Assembly: GCA_963693365.1 (NCBI GenBank)
Contig: CAVNZM010000015.1
Coordinates: 372,001 to 436,000 of the forward strand
DNA length: 64,000 nt
Direction of reading: 5' to 3'
Source of the DNA: Amoebidium appalachense
Lineage: Eukaryota; Ichthyosporea
Notes under the pieces: generated by a model
What the model was told of the DNA's origin: nothing
Seen by the model: only the letters and a program-made list of their open reading frames with translations
Databases searched by the model: none
Translations under genes and position numbers: made by a program
Part shown: positions 29,353-61,583 of the stretch, in pieces
Position numbering within the stretch: the first letter of the stretch is position 1
Layout: every line of letters starts with the position of its first letter

Positions 29353-29921
29353 GTAAGACGTCGGACTACGCCAACATACACTTCACGAATAAAGAAGCAG
29401 GAAGTGCGTAGGGAGAGGCTGCTTTCCTTTGTTGAACTGGATAGAAAAGCTACATTCAAAAACGAAGGTAAAATTCACATGCCAACCCCCCCCCCCCCCC
29501 CCCCCCATTCCCCGACACACCCATGATATGTATTCAACCACATACCCTATACATCTCGGCAAATAGCCAATACAGAGTCGTCTTTCATCACCCACATCCT
29601 TACAACTCTAGCAACCCTAAGCTTTCCCCCCCCCCCCCTCCTTTCTCCTCCCCATTCTCAACCCCACCAATTTCACCCTCCTTGCCCCTCCTTCCCCTTC
29701 CTAAGATTGCCACCTCCCCTTCACATGCAAATATCCCCCCCCCCCTCCCCCGCGCTCTTCTTCGAAAGCCCCTTTGACCCACACCCTTCTCCTGCCCCTC
29801 CCTACTCCATATCCATATGCTACCCCTCTCCCAAACTGCCCCCCCCCCCCCCCCCCCCCCCCCAACCCCAAAAAACACACACACACACACACACACACAC
29901 GCACGCACGCACGCACGCACA

Positions 29922-29962
<41 letters not shown>

Positions 29963-30889
29963 ACACTCACACTTTGCCCTTCTCATTCCACCCACCCACC
30001 CAGATACACCACCTTCACGCGCCCAAACGAATACCCCCCCACCCCCTACACACATCCCCCTAACACCCCCCTACCCGTTCACCAACCCAGTCAAGCATAT
30101 CCCCACCCCTCCATCACCCACCCATATACCATCACCACGCAAAACACCCACATACCCCCCTGCCCCCAAACCTACCCACACTCCTTCCTTTCCCATTCAT
30201 CCTTCATTCACCCCTTCCCCCCCAACACACACACACACACGCACACGCACACCACCCATCCATCCCCCCCCCCCCCCCCCCCCCCCCTTCCGCCTCCCAC
30301 CACCACCACCACCCCCCCATCCACTCACCCATACACAACCTATCATTCATGCCACCCCCCAACCCACCCACCCACATACCTCCCCCCTCCCCCCTTACCC
30401 ACCCACACATCCCGGCTCCCCCTCAAAACAGACACAATACCCCCCCCCCTCCCCCCCTCCACACACACACCCCAACACACACACCTTTCTCAGCTCCAAA
30501 GCCACAGTCTCAATGGTCTCCTGCTCACGTGCCATCTGCCCCAGCTGCTGCTGCACGTGGTAGCGCGACGCATTGGCCCCTGGTGATTGGTGCATTATCA
30601 TGGCCCCCGAATACACCCCGTCACCTAGCAGCCCCTGCTGCGACTGCTGCCCCTGCAGCGTCTGTGTGCACGCGCGTGTGAGCACGGACATGCGCGTCCT
30701 TAGAAAGGGGGGGAGCGGCAAAAGCACACGACCTTTCCCTCTAATTCCCACTCCCCATTCAGCCCCCCCCCCCCCCCCCCCCCCCCCTCCCCCCCCCCGA
30801 CGTGGTCGAGTGCACTGGATCAAACACATCGCAGGCATGCATGTATACACCCTTGTAGAATGCATGCAACCGTCCTCCCCCCCCCCCCC

Positions 30890-30922
<33 letters not shown>

Positions 30923-31481
30923 ACACATGCACGTGCACATGCCTGCGAACACAGACGCACCCACACACCCACACCCCCACCCACACACACCTGCTGTATT
31001 CTCTGCTGGGGCATAGGGGGCCTTCCTCTCTGCGACTGCAACAGGTCCCCCTGTCCAAACAGGTCCAAACGGAAGTTGCTCTCTGCATTGCCTGCAAAGA
31101 AATAATCAGGGGGGAAAGTAGAGGGGTGACACACACAGAAGGGGGGGGGGGGGGGGGGGGGGGGAAAGAAGAGGACGAACAAGAAAGCGAAGAACAAGAA
31201 GAAAGGAAAAGGAAGGAAGAACGAAAGGAGAAGAAGAAGAAAGGGCAGGAGGGGAGGGCCGACCGATTGTATGGTTATTGCCTGCCTGCAATTATTAATA
31301 TTATTATTATTATTTTTTGGGTGTGTGTGTGGGGGGGGGGGGGGGGGGGGGGGGGGAGCAAGTGGGCGAGCAGTGGAGGTGGACCGAGGAAGGAAGACGA
31401 AAGGGTAAGCGGGCAGTGAAAAATACCCAACATGTTGACAGGGGCTTTGGCACATACGGACATCCACACCCAAGCACTCGA

Positions 31482-31514
<33 letters not shown>

Positions 31515-32139
31515 TGTTCCACGCGTATTTCGGCATAGAAGAATCGGAGTAGAAATCTTGAGCAAGTAGATATGACCAAGAAGCAACAACTCTAAAAGAT
31601 CCTATAGCAACGTAAGTGTGTGATTTTTCGTGTGTACGTGTGTGTCCTGAGGTACACCTATAGGATATACCGAAGGGTTGCTATACCTAGGGGTAGATAG
31701 AACTAGGGATTGATATAACCAAAGGTTGATAAATATGGGTTAACATAACTATGAGTCGAACGAAGGGTGGTATGCTAATTAGGAGTGGACATAACTAAAA
31801 TAGTGGTTGATATAACTAAGAATTAATATTATTGGTGTGGCATAACTACGGGTGGATTAATATGAACAGGGTGATATAACTAATGGTGGATATAACGCAA
31901 CCGTACACACCTTGCTGGGGCATGATTCCAGCGTTCTGCAACAGCTGCTGACCTGGAAAGTTCATTGCAAACTGTCCGGCTCCCGCTGCTGTGGCAACCA
32001 TCCGTCAGTGCACGTGTATATGTGTGTGTGTGTATGTGTGTGTGTGTGTGTGCACGTGTTACCATGCACAATGTTGCACACACAGTCTACGGCTGTCTAT
32101 GGCTTTCACCCCACTCCTTGTGCTAACCCATGAGCAGTC

Positions 32140-32170
<31 letters not shown>

Positions 32171-34324
32171 AGTACAGGGGGCTGGATGGAATACATTTAG
32201 AATGTAAAGCACAGCAGCAGGTGCAAAGATACACATGCAAATCCGTGCCGGGCCGGGGGGGGCGGAGGGGGGAGGCTGGGCATACCATTTTGTTTTGTTG
32301 GGGAGGTCATGTCGTTGCCAGTGGAGCCCTGAAACATGTGAGCTATGAGCACACACAGATACACAAGCACGGGCCTTGATTGAACACGTGCATAGCAACC
32401 TACGACCAGAAACGCACGTACTGGGGGGGGTTGGGGGGACGTGTTTCTCTCCCAGTATCAGACGCTTATCAGACGGGAACAAGAATGCACTAGCACAAAC
32501 ACACATAAAGACAGCTCACTCCCTCATGCCCTTCTTCTCCCCCCCCCCCCCCCCCCCAAACACACACACACACAGTCACGCATGCCTGCTCACATCCCCG
32601 CACACCCAAGCATGAGGCAGGGGGGGGTGGGGGAGACATGGACACGCAAAACATGTCGTGGGGGGGAGACGGGGGGGGGGGGGGGGGGGGGGGCACTTCT
32701 GCAACTTTCGCAAGAGCAAATTACGTGGCCATGGAGGAGGAAACAGGTGTGCCACATACAGTCCAAATTAAGAAAAAAACAGGTGCGACTGACAGACGAA
32801 ACCTTCTAAGGATCTTATGAGTGATGTACGAGTAAATGCAGATTATTGCAAAAATGGCAACTGCACACACGATTTCGCACACGAACAGGCACGTGACTGC
32901 CATGAGTGGAAGGATGTGACAGCTGTCAAGCCATGTCCACACCACCATGTTGGCAGGCAAGGATGTGCGGATGGAACCGGGAAGGAAAGGTGGCTTTAAG
33001 GATTGATGATTATGACAAATTAAGAAGAAAGCTATGTAAAGTTACCAAGTCCATCACATGAGTTACAGAATGTGTGTGGGTCTGCATTGTTGACAATGCT
33101 GTTGCACGAAAAAGATTGGATGGTCATGCATAACAGCAGCAAGTGTTGGTGCAGGCTCGTGTAAACGTACACTCTAATGAAAAAAACACTAGATACAAGG
33201 AGCCGAATTATATTAGCATGGTTATGTAAATTTGTCGTGATAAAGATCCCACCATCAGAACAGACAGCGGGGATGTGGCCCTCACCCGCAACGACCCAAG
33301 GTCGTTCCAGACGGAGCCCCCTCCCCCGAGGTTCATTTTTGCTGTTGAAAGGCAGCTCTGTATGCTTTCTCACAGCATTATTGCCCTTGCTTCTCCCCAC
33401 TACTCTGCTGGAAAACTAAACAGAAACAGTGTCAGCATGCTTGCCCCTGTGGCCAGCCCATTCCGATCCACAAGTCATGATGCATGAGTTGTATGTTCAT
33501 CAGACACACAAACGCAAGGCGTTTTCACTGTCACTTTTAACTTTATTTACAACACCAGCATCTGCTGCGTGTGTTTTAAATACGGTTGTTCCAGGTGCAA
33601 TTCCTGAAATCTACGATTCTCGAACGTGTCCAACAGAACATTTTTCAAAAGATCACGTTTTCGTTGCAAACTTGCTAGGTCGTAACAATCAAGTGGTGTG
33701 CTTGTGTGGTAGCAACCCAAAGCCCTTGAAACCATCCTGCAAAAAAAAAAAAAAAGAGATGTCTTTCTTCGTCTAGCCATGCAGTCACAGTATAACAGCT
33801 TCCCACAAGAGCTGGTAGAAGTTGTCGTGTTGATCGAGGTTTCAATAAGCAGCGAAGCTACATACACGTTAAACAAGGGAAAGAACTAAAAAATAGACCC
33901 AATATGCTCAGGCACCAGTCCTCCAACTCTCCCTCAAGCTACCTCAAGGCTCTTGCACCCACTCTACTCCCAAACAAGCAATCATACACCTCTCCCGATC
34001 CTCCACTTCTCATTTCCACCGTCACATTCCCTCTACCCCATACAGCCAACCCACTCCAACTCCTATGAAAAAACGTTTACACGCAAGTCTGCTATGAGCG
34101 TGTGCGTGTGTGAGCGTGTGTGTGTGTGTGCGTGTGGGCGGAGGGGGGGCACCTTTCGGGCTCACAAGCCGGCCGGTGGGTTGGCGTTGGCGGGAAGACA
34201 CAAAACGGGAGACCCAAAACGGCAGACGTTTGCGCGGAGATGGGTTGCAAATTCCTGGACCGTTGATTGGTGGGGCGTTGGGGATGTAGCTAAATGCGAT
34301 GGTGTCAGACTTACGTAAGGACAT
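23054..34324 (-). CDS. GLTSCR1/BICRA-domain protein (ncBAF SWI/SNF subunit-like), about 13 exons
   Basis: Exons, 5' to 3': 34324-34153, 33098-33046, 32328-32286, 31988-31911, 31091-30991, 30661-30485, 29293-28373, 27549-27392, 26523-26467, 25798-25707, 24999-24882, 23967-23879, 23121-23054 (TGA 23054-23056). The total is about 708 residues. The first two exons rest mainly on phase fit and are the least certain. The middle is Gln/Pro-rich and disordered. The C-terminal GLTSCR1 domain (about 585-685) reads RPFASRDDAIQRLMCYHLY, then QYEQVAMDLLARAHE, then NDEKTT, matching the layout of animal BICRA/BICRAL. In animals that domain anchors BRD9 and SMARCC-type partners in non-canonical BAF complexes; the nuclear role here follows from the family. 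Two exons (29293-28373 and 27549-27392) each need a one-base homopolymer correction, in opposite senses. Divergent partner: the 398-residue gene at 34874. Confidence 0.8.
23879..26523 (-). CDS. BICRA-like exons 9-12: GLTSCR1 domain
   Basis: Exons 26523-26467, 25798-25707, 24999-24882 and 23967-23879 join in phases 2, 1, 2, 1. The product reads SLVIDPNFE-RPFASRDDAIQ, CYHLYFEEPY, LLARAHEAEGRFHNYM and TDMVNDEKTT. The DA-QRL--YH core and the EKTT block are the family's best-conserved points. Three of the four acceptors are the last unit of a (CA)n tract, and the copies of the poly-C-tailed element at 24654-26366 lie in these introns. Confidence 0.87.
24654..24733 (-). mobile_element. Poly-C-tailed short element, copy 6 (diverged)
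   Basis: Follows poly-G at about 24631-24649. Shares TACGTAGTACAC, GGACAACACGATGCA and GCAAACCACAC with the family. Confidence 0.6.
25114..25234 (-). mobile_element. Poly-C-tailed short element, copy 7 (truncated)
   Basis: Near-identical to copy 5 and cut short at CACGTCAT, where the poly-G tail of copy 8 begins. This gives a head-to-tail pair. Confidence 0.75.
25263..25552 (-). mobile_element. Poly-C-tailed short element, copy 8 (longest)
   Basis: About 290 bp, aligning to copy 2 over its full length, including TTTCGACCC (25426-25434; GGGTCGAAA on the minus strand, loosely like a pol III B box) and GACGAGCAGGGTT. Confidence 0.7.
26278..26366 (-). mobile_element. Poly-C-tailed short element, copy 9 (diverged)
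   Basis: Adjacent to a G-rich run. Shares AGAGTACGAAGCACACA, AATACAATGCA and GAGTGCAAACC with the family. Confidence 0.6.
27392..27549 (-). CDS. BICRA-like exon 8, frame change at a G7 run
   Basis: The exon starts SPQGSPASGNSTPATTTKKQ and ends EEEERRVDHIKKR, which continues into LSEAHRKDL of exon 9. The two halves are in different frames that meet at a G7 run (sense strand; about 27447-27453). The exon is 158 bp and 159 is expected. It contains the start of the conserved region leading into GLTSCR1. Confidence 0.75.
27640..28020. repeat. Degenerate minisatellite in a BICRA-like intron
   Basis: Diverged units of about 60 bp built on AAAGTGATTGGTGAATGG plus ATGTATACC-GCGA, spanning most of the intron after exon 7. 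Interrupted by poly-C at about 27850-27870. Confidence 0.6.
28373..29293 (-). CDS. BICRA-like exon 7: Gln-rich exon with an apparent frame change
   Basis: The exon follows a (CA)nCAG acceptor and starts TASTADTMPKPRPAP. A CAA/CAG tract gives long Gln runs (28731-28917). After the Gln tract the upstream frame reads PNTPLRRFRNPP, but the downstream segment that fits the next exon (GERKIDIAGVLADAARHH, then QAPR|) is one base away. The change must occur at one of two C6 runs (about 28696-28701 or 28674-28679). The exon is 921 bp; 920 would satisfy both phases. Confidence 0.75.
28731..28917 (-). repeat. CAA/CAG trinucleotide tract coding polyglutamine
   Basis: On the plus strand it is (TTG)n with interspersed TGC. 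In the coding frame it gives Gln runs broken by His and Leu. It is the only long simple repeat kept inside a coding exon in the window. Confidence 0.85.
31655..31900. repeat. Degenerate short-unit repeat in a BICRA-like intron
   Basis: Repeated variants of GGTTGATATAACTAA with spacing of about 20-28 bp, ending 10 bp before the donor of exon 4. Confidence 0.6.
33046..33098 (-). CDS. Candidate second exon of the BICRA-like gene
   Basis: The acceptor CTTTTTCGTGCAACAG and the donor TTG|GTAACT bracket 53 bp. It is the only island between 32330 and 34150 I found that converts phase 1 to the phase 0 needed by the exon at 32328. There is no domain signal. Confidence 0.4.
33547..33735 (-). CDS. Small possible terminal exon, unknown
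   Basis: After TTTTTTTGCAGG an ATG opens 62 codons rich in Leu, Lys, Arg and Glu, ending TAA. AATAAA (33542-33547, minus sense) overlaps the stop. It lies within the proposed first intron of the BICRA-like gene on the same strand. It may be a nested gene, an alternative end or chance; nothing in it resembles a known family. Confidence 0.22.
   Translation of the reverse strand: MVSRALGCYHTSTPLDCYDLASLQRKRDLLKNVLLDTFENRRFQELHLEQPYLKHTQQMLVL
34153..34324 (-). CDS. Candidate first exon of the BICRA-like gene
   Basis: ATG at 34322-34324, 57 codons plus G, donor AAAG|GTGCCCCCC. The encoded segment (MSLRKSDTIAFSYIPNAPP...) is basic and disordered with no domain. It joins the candidate exon at 33098-33046 in phase 1. 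An internal GTGAGC donor, or use by a separate small gene ending near 33547, cannot be excluded. Confidence 0.45.
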
Positions 34325-34873
34325 GGCGGTGACGTCACTGCCACTGTGTGCTTGTTGGGGATTTGACGGTAATGGGAAAGAAAGGCATTGATGTTGTGCT
34401 TATGTAACTCTCTATAGAAATATTGAGTTATAGGTTGTTTTTGTGTAGATTTTTAGTCCGAATATGTTGTTTTATATGCGTTTATTGCCGAATATCACCT
34501 AATCCTGTCATCAGACTGTATGGAATTCTTGGAATGCAAGCGAGGTAATTACGGTGTGACTTGATTGGCTAATCACTGGTCCAATCAAACGCAACGTGAT
34601 TTTCGACGATTACGCAACACCTGTCAGCACAGGTCAGCACAGCAACAACTTTTTCTTGATTCTTTTTTCGTCTGTGACGCTGCCTTCCAGTTTTCTCATT
34701 GCCAAGTTCACGTAGCTAAATTACGTGTACAACAGTGCATATTACACGGCCATTTTGGCCCCTAGGATTTCTTAACACATAGATCACCCAATCAACCGTC
34801 TTCTCCTCCTCATCCCTTCCTCCCTCCCTGCCTCCCCCCCCCCTCCAAGCCCACCTCTCTCATTTCTTTTACC
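34325..34873. promoter_or_regulatory. Divergent promoter between the BICRA-like gene and the 398-residue gene
   Basis: 549 bp separate two start codons on opposite strands, with no simple repeat except a pyrimidine-rich leader (about 34797-34872) just before the plus-strand ATG. A CRE lies at its left edge. No TATA box is obvious on either side. Confidence 0.5.
34330..34337. promoter_or_regulatory. Perfect CRE palindrome
   Basis: TGACGTCA, the consensus for CREB/ATF-type bZIP factors, lies five bases upstream of the proposed BICRA-like ATG. It could serve the divergent pair if the transcription start is nearby. Chance occurrence is possible. Confidence 0.4.
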
Positions 34874-36070
34874 ATGGCAGACTCTCAACTAGAAAACGAA
34901 GCAGTTGCTTTCCTTTTGCAACACTTAGCCCAAAATGAAGAGCTTGGAGTGAATCGTGCAGTAAAGCTACTTCAGGAACACCACAACAACCCAAAAATAG
35001 ACACTAAGTCGACACGCACATGGCTTAAAACAGCACGCGAAAAGAAGCAGACGGACCAAAGTCCCGGAGCCCAAGGGGCAAGAAAACCCAACTCCACCGG
35101 GGAAAATGTCGTTCATGCAACAGAAACACTTACCGCATCGATCGGAAAAATGTCGCTTTCTGGTGGTGGAATTCCGGACATTGGTTGGCCAGAGGGGGAG
35201 AAAGACCCGACAAACGAGAAAGAGTACTTGGAGGAGGATATCCCATTCTTCCCCCTCGCACCCATCCCTGACCAGTTGGGCAAAAACCTGCCTAATATGG
35301 AAGGCCTCCCCGAGAATTTACGCAAAAGGGTCGAGTCCCTAGCAACGGCCTGGACACACGAGGACGTTGCCGAGTCGTATAATGCCTTGGGGTCGGCAGA
35401 GCCCCTCATGTCCCTGCAATCCTCAAAGCTTCAGAGCATACTCAACGACGTGTGGAAGAAATACGGGAGAACGTTTTCGAAATGTTGGGGTGCCACGCCC
35501 GAGGATGTGAGATTCCGGTTTTTGGCGTACGCTTCCCCGACTTTGCCCCTCACTCGCACACGGCCAGTTACGATGTCAGGGGAGGATGTGAGTCAATTTG
35601 CAATCCTTGTGCCCGAGTTCAACCTTGTGGAATTGGGCTGGGTTGGAAAAGATGTGTTTGATGAGAGGTTAATTCAACTGCTGCGTCTACATGCATTCAA
35701 TGACGTTGGCCAATTGTCTGCCTGGATAGCGCCATATGTGCGCACAAAGATGACCGTTTTGAACAGTCCAGCACGGCTACAACGAGACATCAGGCGGGAA
35801 TTTACCATGCTCTCCGATGGCGCGACGTACCATGTGCGCAGCAATGAGATCCTGCAAAAGGTACTTGAATGGGAAGGAATGGGCATGGCGTCATCCCCCG
35901 CAGTGGCGCACCAAATTAACCAGAGGATGGTGCTGGTCATATCCCAACTGCTGCTATTTATGGACGAGTACATGTCGCGGATTATGTGCACGCCGAACAT
36001 CCTCACGCGGGAATATATCAAGTTGCCTAATTCGGCACCGGTCAAGAAACACGTGCGCAGGAAGAAATGA
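34874..36070 (+). CDS. Intronless protein of unknown function, 398 residues
   Basis: One uninterrupted frame from an ATG in a strong context (ACCATGG) to TGA after a basic tail (KKHVRRKK) that could act as a nuclear signal. The first 50 residues look helical (FLLQHLAQNEELGVNRAVKLLQEHH). Residues about 50-110 are polar and disordered, and from about 130 on the chain looks like one globular, mostly helical domain with scattered Trp. I do not recognise a family. There is no signal peptide or membrane segment. The leader is strongly pyrimidine-rich. The body has no simple repeats, and poly-G begins about 30 bp after the stop. It is divergent from the BICRA-like gene and convergent with the Cyk3-like gene. 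Confidence 0.8.
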   Translation: MADSQLENEAVAFLLQHLAQNEELGVNRAVKLLQEHHNNPKIDTKSTRTWLKTAREKKQTDQSPGAQGARKPNSTGENVVHATETLTASIGKMSLSGGGIPDIGWPEGEKDPTNEKEYLEEDIPFFPLAPIPDQLGKNLPNMEGLPENLRKRVESLATAWTHEDVAESYNALGSAEPLMSLQSSKLQSILNDVWKKYGRTFSKCWGATPEDVRFRFLAYASPTLPLTRTRPVTMSGEDVSQFAILVPEFNLVELGWVGKDVFDERLIQLLRLHAFNDVGQLSAWIAPYVRTKMTVLNSPARLQRDIRREFTMLSDGATYHVRSNEILQKVLEWEGMGMASSPAVAHQINQRMVLVISQLLLFMDEYMSRIMCTPNILTREYIKLPNSAPVKKHVRRKK

Positions 36071-36239
36071 GTGTCTTTGCGCTTGGTTTTTTTGCATGCT
36101 TGGGGGAGGGGGGGGGGGGGGGGGGGGGGGGGGGAGAGGTTAGTAAGGGAGAAGAGGAGGAGTGGGGGAATGGGAGTGGTGGTAGGTGGGTGTGCACACT
36201 TGTCTTTTTTTTTTTTCTTTCTTTTTTTTTTTTTTTTTG

Positions 36240-36276
<37 letters not shown>

Positions 36277-36534
36277 TACAATTATTTTATTAGGATTTTG
36301 GAAAGAAAAGGATGTGTTAATCTGCCTCGTTTCCCCCCTTCCTTTCCGTCGAATCTATATATATTGTTAAGATTTTGGATTACCAGTGCATTTTGATCTC
36401 CTGTGCGCTGCTGCGCGTGCTGTGTGCAAGCTCCAGTATGTGTTTCTTTCCTATCTTTCTTTGTTTTTCTTTCTTTTTTCTTCTTCTTCTTCTTCTTGTT
36501 TTTTTTTTTTGAGGATGGGGTTTTTTTTTTTTTT

Positions 36535-36579
<45 letters not shown>

Positions 36580-37374
36580 TTCTCTGTGTTGGGTGTGTGA
36601 AGTGTGGCCATGAAGAGGTTGGGGGAGGGGGATAGAGGGTGACACATTTTCAAATCCCTCGTGTGGCTAAGAAGTAGCAGATGCATTTTTGTGTTCACAA
36701 AACGGTTGTTTTAATTTATTTTATATTATATTTAAAGCTGATATGTTGATGTTGTTGATGCCAGGTTGGGTGACCATTCTGCACACTTTGGCACGTGCTC
36801 TAATTGAAGAACAGAGCATATGTATATATCAAGTGTACATGATCACCACAGACATGTTTTTCTGCCTCTTGTCTATCGCCTAAATCTATGCCCCTCCCCC
36901 CTCCCCCTCCCCCCTCTGATACCCCTACCCCCCCAGGTTCCAACAAATAAATTAACCTACTATATTCAGTGGCATTCAGAAAAACCAACGATAGAGAAAC
37001 GTTAGTAACTTAAAGCAAATATTTCCGCTATATTTTCACTGTATATATCCCACCACTATGTACATGTTCATCTCTCACTACTAGTAAATAGTTCTAAGTA
37101 GCCAAAGCCAATAGCACAATGGAATTACGACGACCTTATAAATTTTAAACAGTGTGCACCGAAACCTATAGGCGGATGGACCTATTCTCCAACACGCAAT
37201 ATATGTTTCCCCTCTAAATCACCCAAGACGCACATGTGCATTTTCTCTAGAATATCCAACATATGGATGTATTTACTATTTAAACATGCAAAAGAGCGTC
37301 TTCGGCATGCTATGGTCCACTATATCTCCACTTGCCATGCATCCTAGCAGATGATTGGCCAGATATCACGGCTG
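36071..37374. other. Convergent spacer between the 398-residue gene and the Cyk3-like gene
   Basis: Contains poly-G (36104-36134), T(n)G(n) (about 36207-36273 and 36521-36578), then 0.8 kb of unique AT-leaning DNA. An AATAAA near 36945 (+ strand) is far from the upstream stop. No gene seen. Confidence 0.5.
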
Positions 37375-58828
<21,454 letters not shown>

Positions 58829-60500
58829 CGTGGGGTGGGAAGGAGAAGGCGGAAGGGAGGGCGTGGGGGGTCCCAAAGAAAGGGGGTGTTATGTGTGGGG
58901 CATAGCTCAAGATGCTGGGCGCTAATGGTGCTTATTTGCGGTTAGAGCATTATTCCTAGCAGTCTACTGACCACCTAGGATGTGCATCTCTCGTGCAGCT
59001 TTTGAAAGGTCTCTGTTCAATGATTTATGTTTCTGACAGGTGTGTGGTTTCTGTCTCTGGTGCGAACAGTGGTGCGACCGTGTGAGTCGGCGACTCAAAT
59101 TTGCAATTTGAATGTGATTGGTGGACCTAAATACTCAGTTTTATCTAGTCGCTTTGAGTGCTGTCTCCTGCGGCCTATAGGCTATAACATACAATAACTT
59201 GTACGTTGCCAGTCACTTGATAAAGTTCGATCGCGCATAATCGGATCTAGAGTTACGAGTGGTGATTGGTGCAAAAAATGACCCAGCCTACTAGTAAAAA
59301 AAAGACATGATCCCCCTGCCCCGGCTTCTTACCGAAAATTTGGTTTAAAACTTTTGAGCATTCCATTGGTCATTGCATATTGAGCGATTTGATTGGTCGT
59401 TACAGCCAGAAGGACCCCGCCGCATCGTTGGAGGCCGCCCCGGCCACTTATGGTAAGCCAGCGGGTACATAGCCTTGGAGACTAAGTTTTATCTCTGGAA
59501 TGCACCCCAGATAAAGGACTTCAAGTGGGTTGTCCAGGTTTTCCGTTTTGTCGGACTCGTTTTGTTTTTTTAATTTGTTGTTGTTGAGGGGAGACAGTGA
59601 AGTGATTCCCGAGCCCTGGGTTTAATGTATGTGAACTAGGTGTCTGATACGTGTAAGACTCTCAACTCCCAAGTCTGTGGAGTGAGTCATTGCAGTCATG
59701 TGACACGTGAATGATTCGAGTCTGCAGCTGCGCAATGCAACCTTGCCAACGGTTATATTAGGTTGAAGTACTGTTGGCCTTGGTGCCGGCAACTCAGTTT
59801 CATGTTCTTTCTTCTTGCCATGAGAATAGAGAGTCGATTTAATGGTGCTTACTTTACCTAAAAGAACTCTATAAATTGTGCATGGCACTAGGCCTATGCA
59901 TTTGGACTTTTTGGGTTCACAAACCATTCAACGGCTGTTTACTCTTGTTCAATGGCACAAACATGTACAAAAAAGGGTTTTTATGGGTATTCGAGTGTTT
60001 AGTATGTGGAATTATTGTGAACATAAAAGATATCTATTCTCGTCGAGTAGTGGAATTATTGTGAACATAAAAGATATCTATTCTCGTCGAGTATCATAGT
60101 ACTACAGAAAGTAAATTTTGTAATAACTATTTTGGTGGCCTTGCAGACTAGTGCAGGCAAGCAGATAATGATAAGTACAAGTGCGACACAAGTTCGTAGG
60201 AGGTATTTATTTATAAGCTTATGTGCGCAGCGAAGAAAATAAAAATGCTATCTTATACAATTGCTAACAAGGTGAAAAAAATATGGGCTGGATTGTAATA
60301 CACAGCTGTGGCATTTCGAGAGGCCTAGAGGCCTCAGAGATGATATGCCCAGAATTACAGCAATTATCAGTCGTGGGGTGGCAGCTTTACCAGGTCAACT
60401 GAAACCTTAAAAAGGACACAAAACCCACCGTCCGTCTACATAGAAGCAAACCCACTTATCGGTATGTACCATATCTGGGCAATAGCATTACCACTTATGG
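58829..60500. other. Spacer upstream of the Cyk3-like gene
   Basis: 1.67 kb of unique DNA without microsatellites, holding the Cyk3-like promoter and the 3' flank of the zinc-finger gene. It contains the 44-bp tandem duplication at 60006-60093. No gene seen. Confidence 0.5.
60006..60093. repeat. Perfect 44-bp tandem duplication
   Basis: Two identical adjacent copies beginning GTGGAATTATTGTGAAC, at 60006-60049 and 60050-60093. Identity implies a recent event or an assembly artefact. Confidence 0.9.
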
Positions 60501-61516
60501 TCAATAGCTCGCCATGGGGAGCGCGTAGGGATGACCCGGGGGGTAGCTTTCTTGGGTGGCGGAATAGGTGGGTGCGTACTCTGGCCCCTGATAGGCCCCA
60601 TATGTCACGTGATCCATCCCTCTGTACTCCTCCCCCTGGCTCACGGGCGGTGCGGCCGGTCGTGGGGGCTCATAAGCCCTGGTGTCTTGAACAAACCCCC
60701 CCTCGTGTAAACTTCGCCGTGCCGTCGCTTGAATCGACGTGTCGCTGTATGATCGCCCGACACGGTCTTTCGCTTCGATCACGTCCGAAAAGGGGTTCCA
60801 TAGTTTTTTGGGGGGCTCTTGGCGTTGTATGGGCGGACTATGAAATCTGTCCGGGTGTTGAGGGGTATTTCTGTTCGAGTCGTGGGGTCTGAAATTTCGC
60901 TGCTGGCACTGCATGCACGGGCAGCCCATGGGATGAGCCTGTTGCTCGTGAAAGTTCGAATTTTGTGGGGGTCTTTGCATTTGCTGCCCGTTCGTTTCAT
61001 AGTAATGCCAGCCGTGTGTTTGCGAAATGGGTTGTACGTTGACGTCTGAGTAGGTAGCAGGGGTGGGGTTACTATACGAAAATCGATCGCTTTGGTCTTG
61101 TTGATAAAGTGCTGTCGGCTGATCGTAGCCCCTTTGGGGGGGCTGGAAATATGCGGGGTTTGGGGGACCGGGAGGATACATTTGCTGCTGTGGCAGCGGA
61201 ATTTTTCTTTGTGGGGCTGGATAGCCGTTGGAATTCTCGGAAGAATGCGGACTGGCGGGGGTTTGGATGTGCGAACTTGGCAGGTAGTTGGCGGGTTCTA
61301 TGGGACCCTGTACTTGTGCACCGATGGGGCTGCATGGCTGTGTAGGAACGGGACTACCCATCTGAGGGGTTCCAGGTGCCGACCCAGCCTGAAAGTTGGA
61401 GGATGGAGTAAGAAAACGGTCTGCCGAAAGACTGCAAGATGCGGCCCAATTGATACTAGCCGAAATATCCAAGAAATGTGTGTACGAAGCACGTAGGGGG
61501 CACTGGTGCATGAATA

Positions 61517-61583
<67 letters not shown>

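Noticed and set aside
32721-33420. Several 60-120 codon frames on both strands, some with Cys/His clusters or apolar runs
   Set aside because: They overlap one another, lack domain signals and share no consistent strand. They could be decayed transposon sequence, but nothing identifies it.
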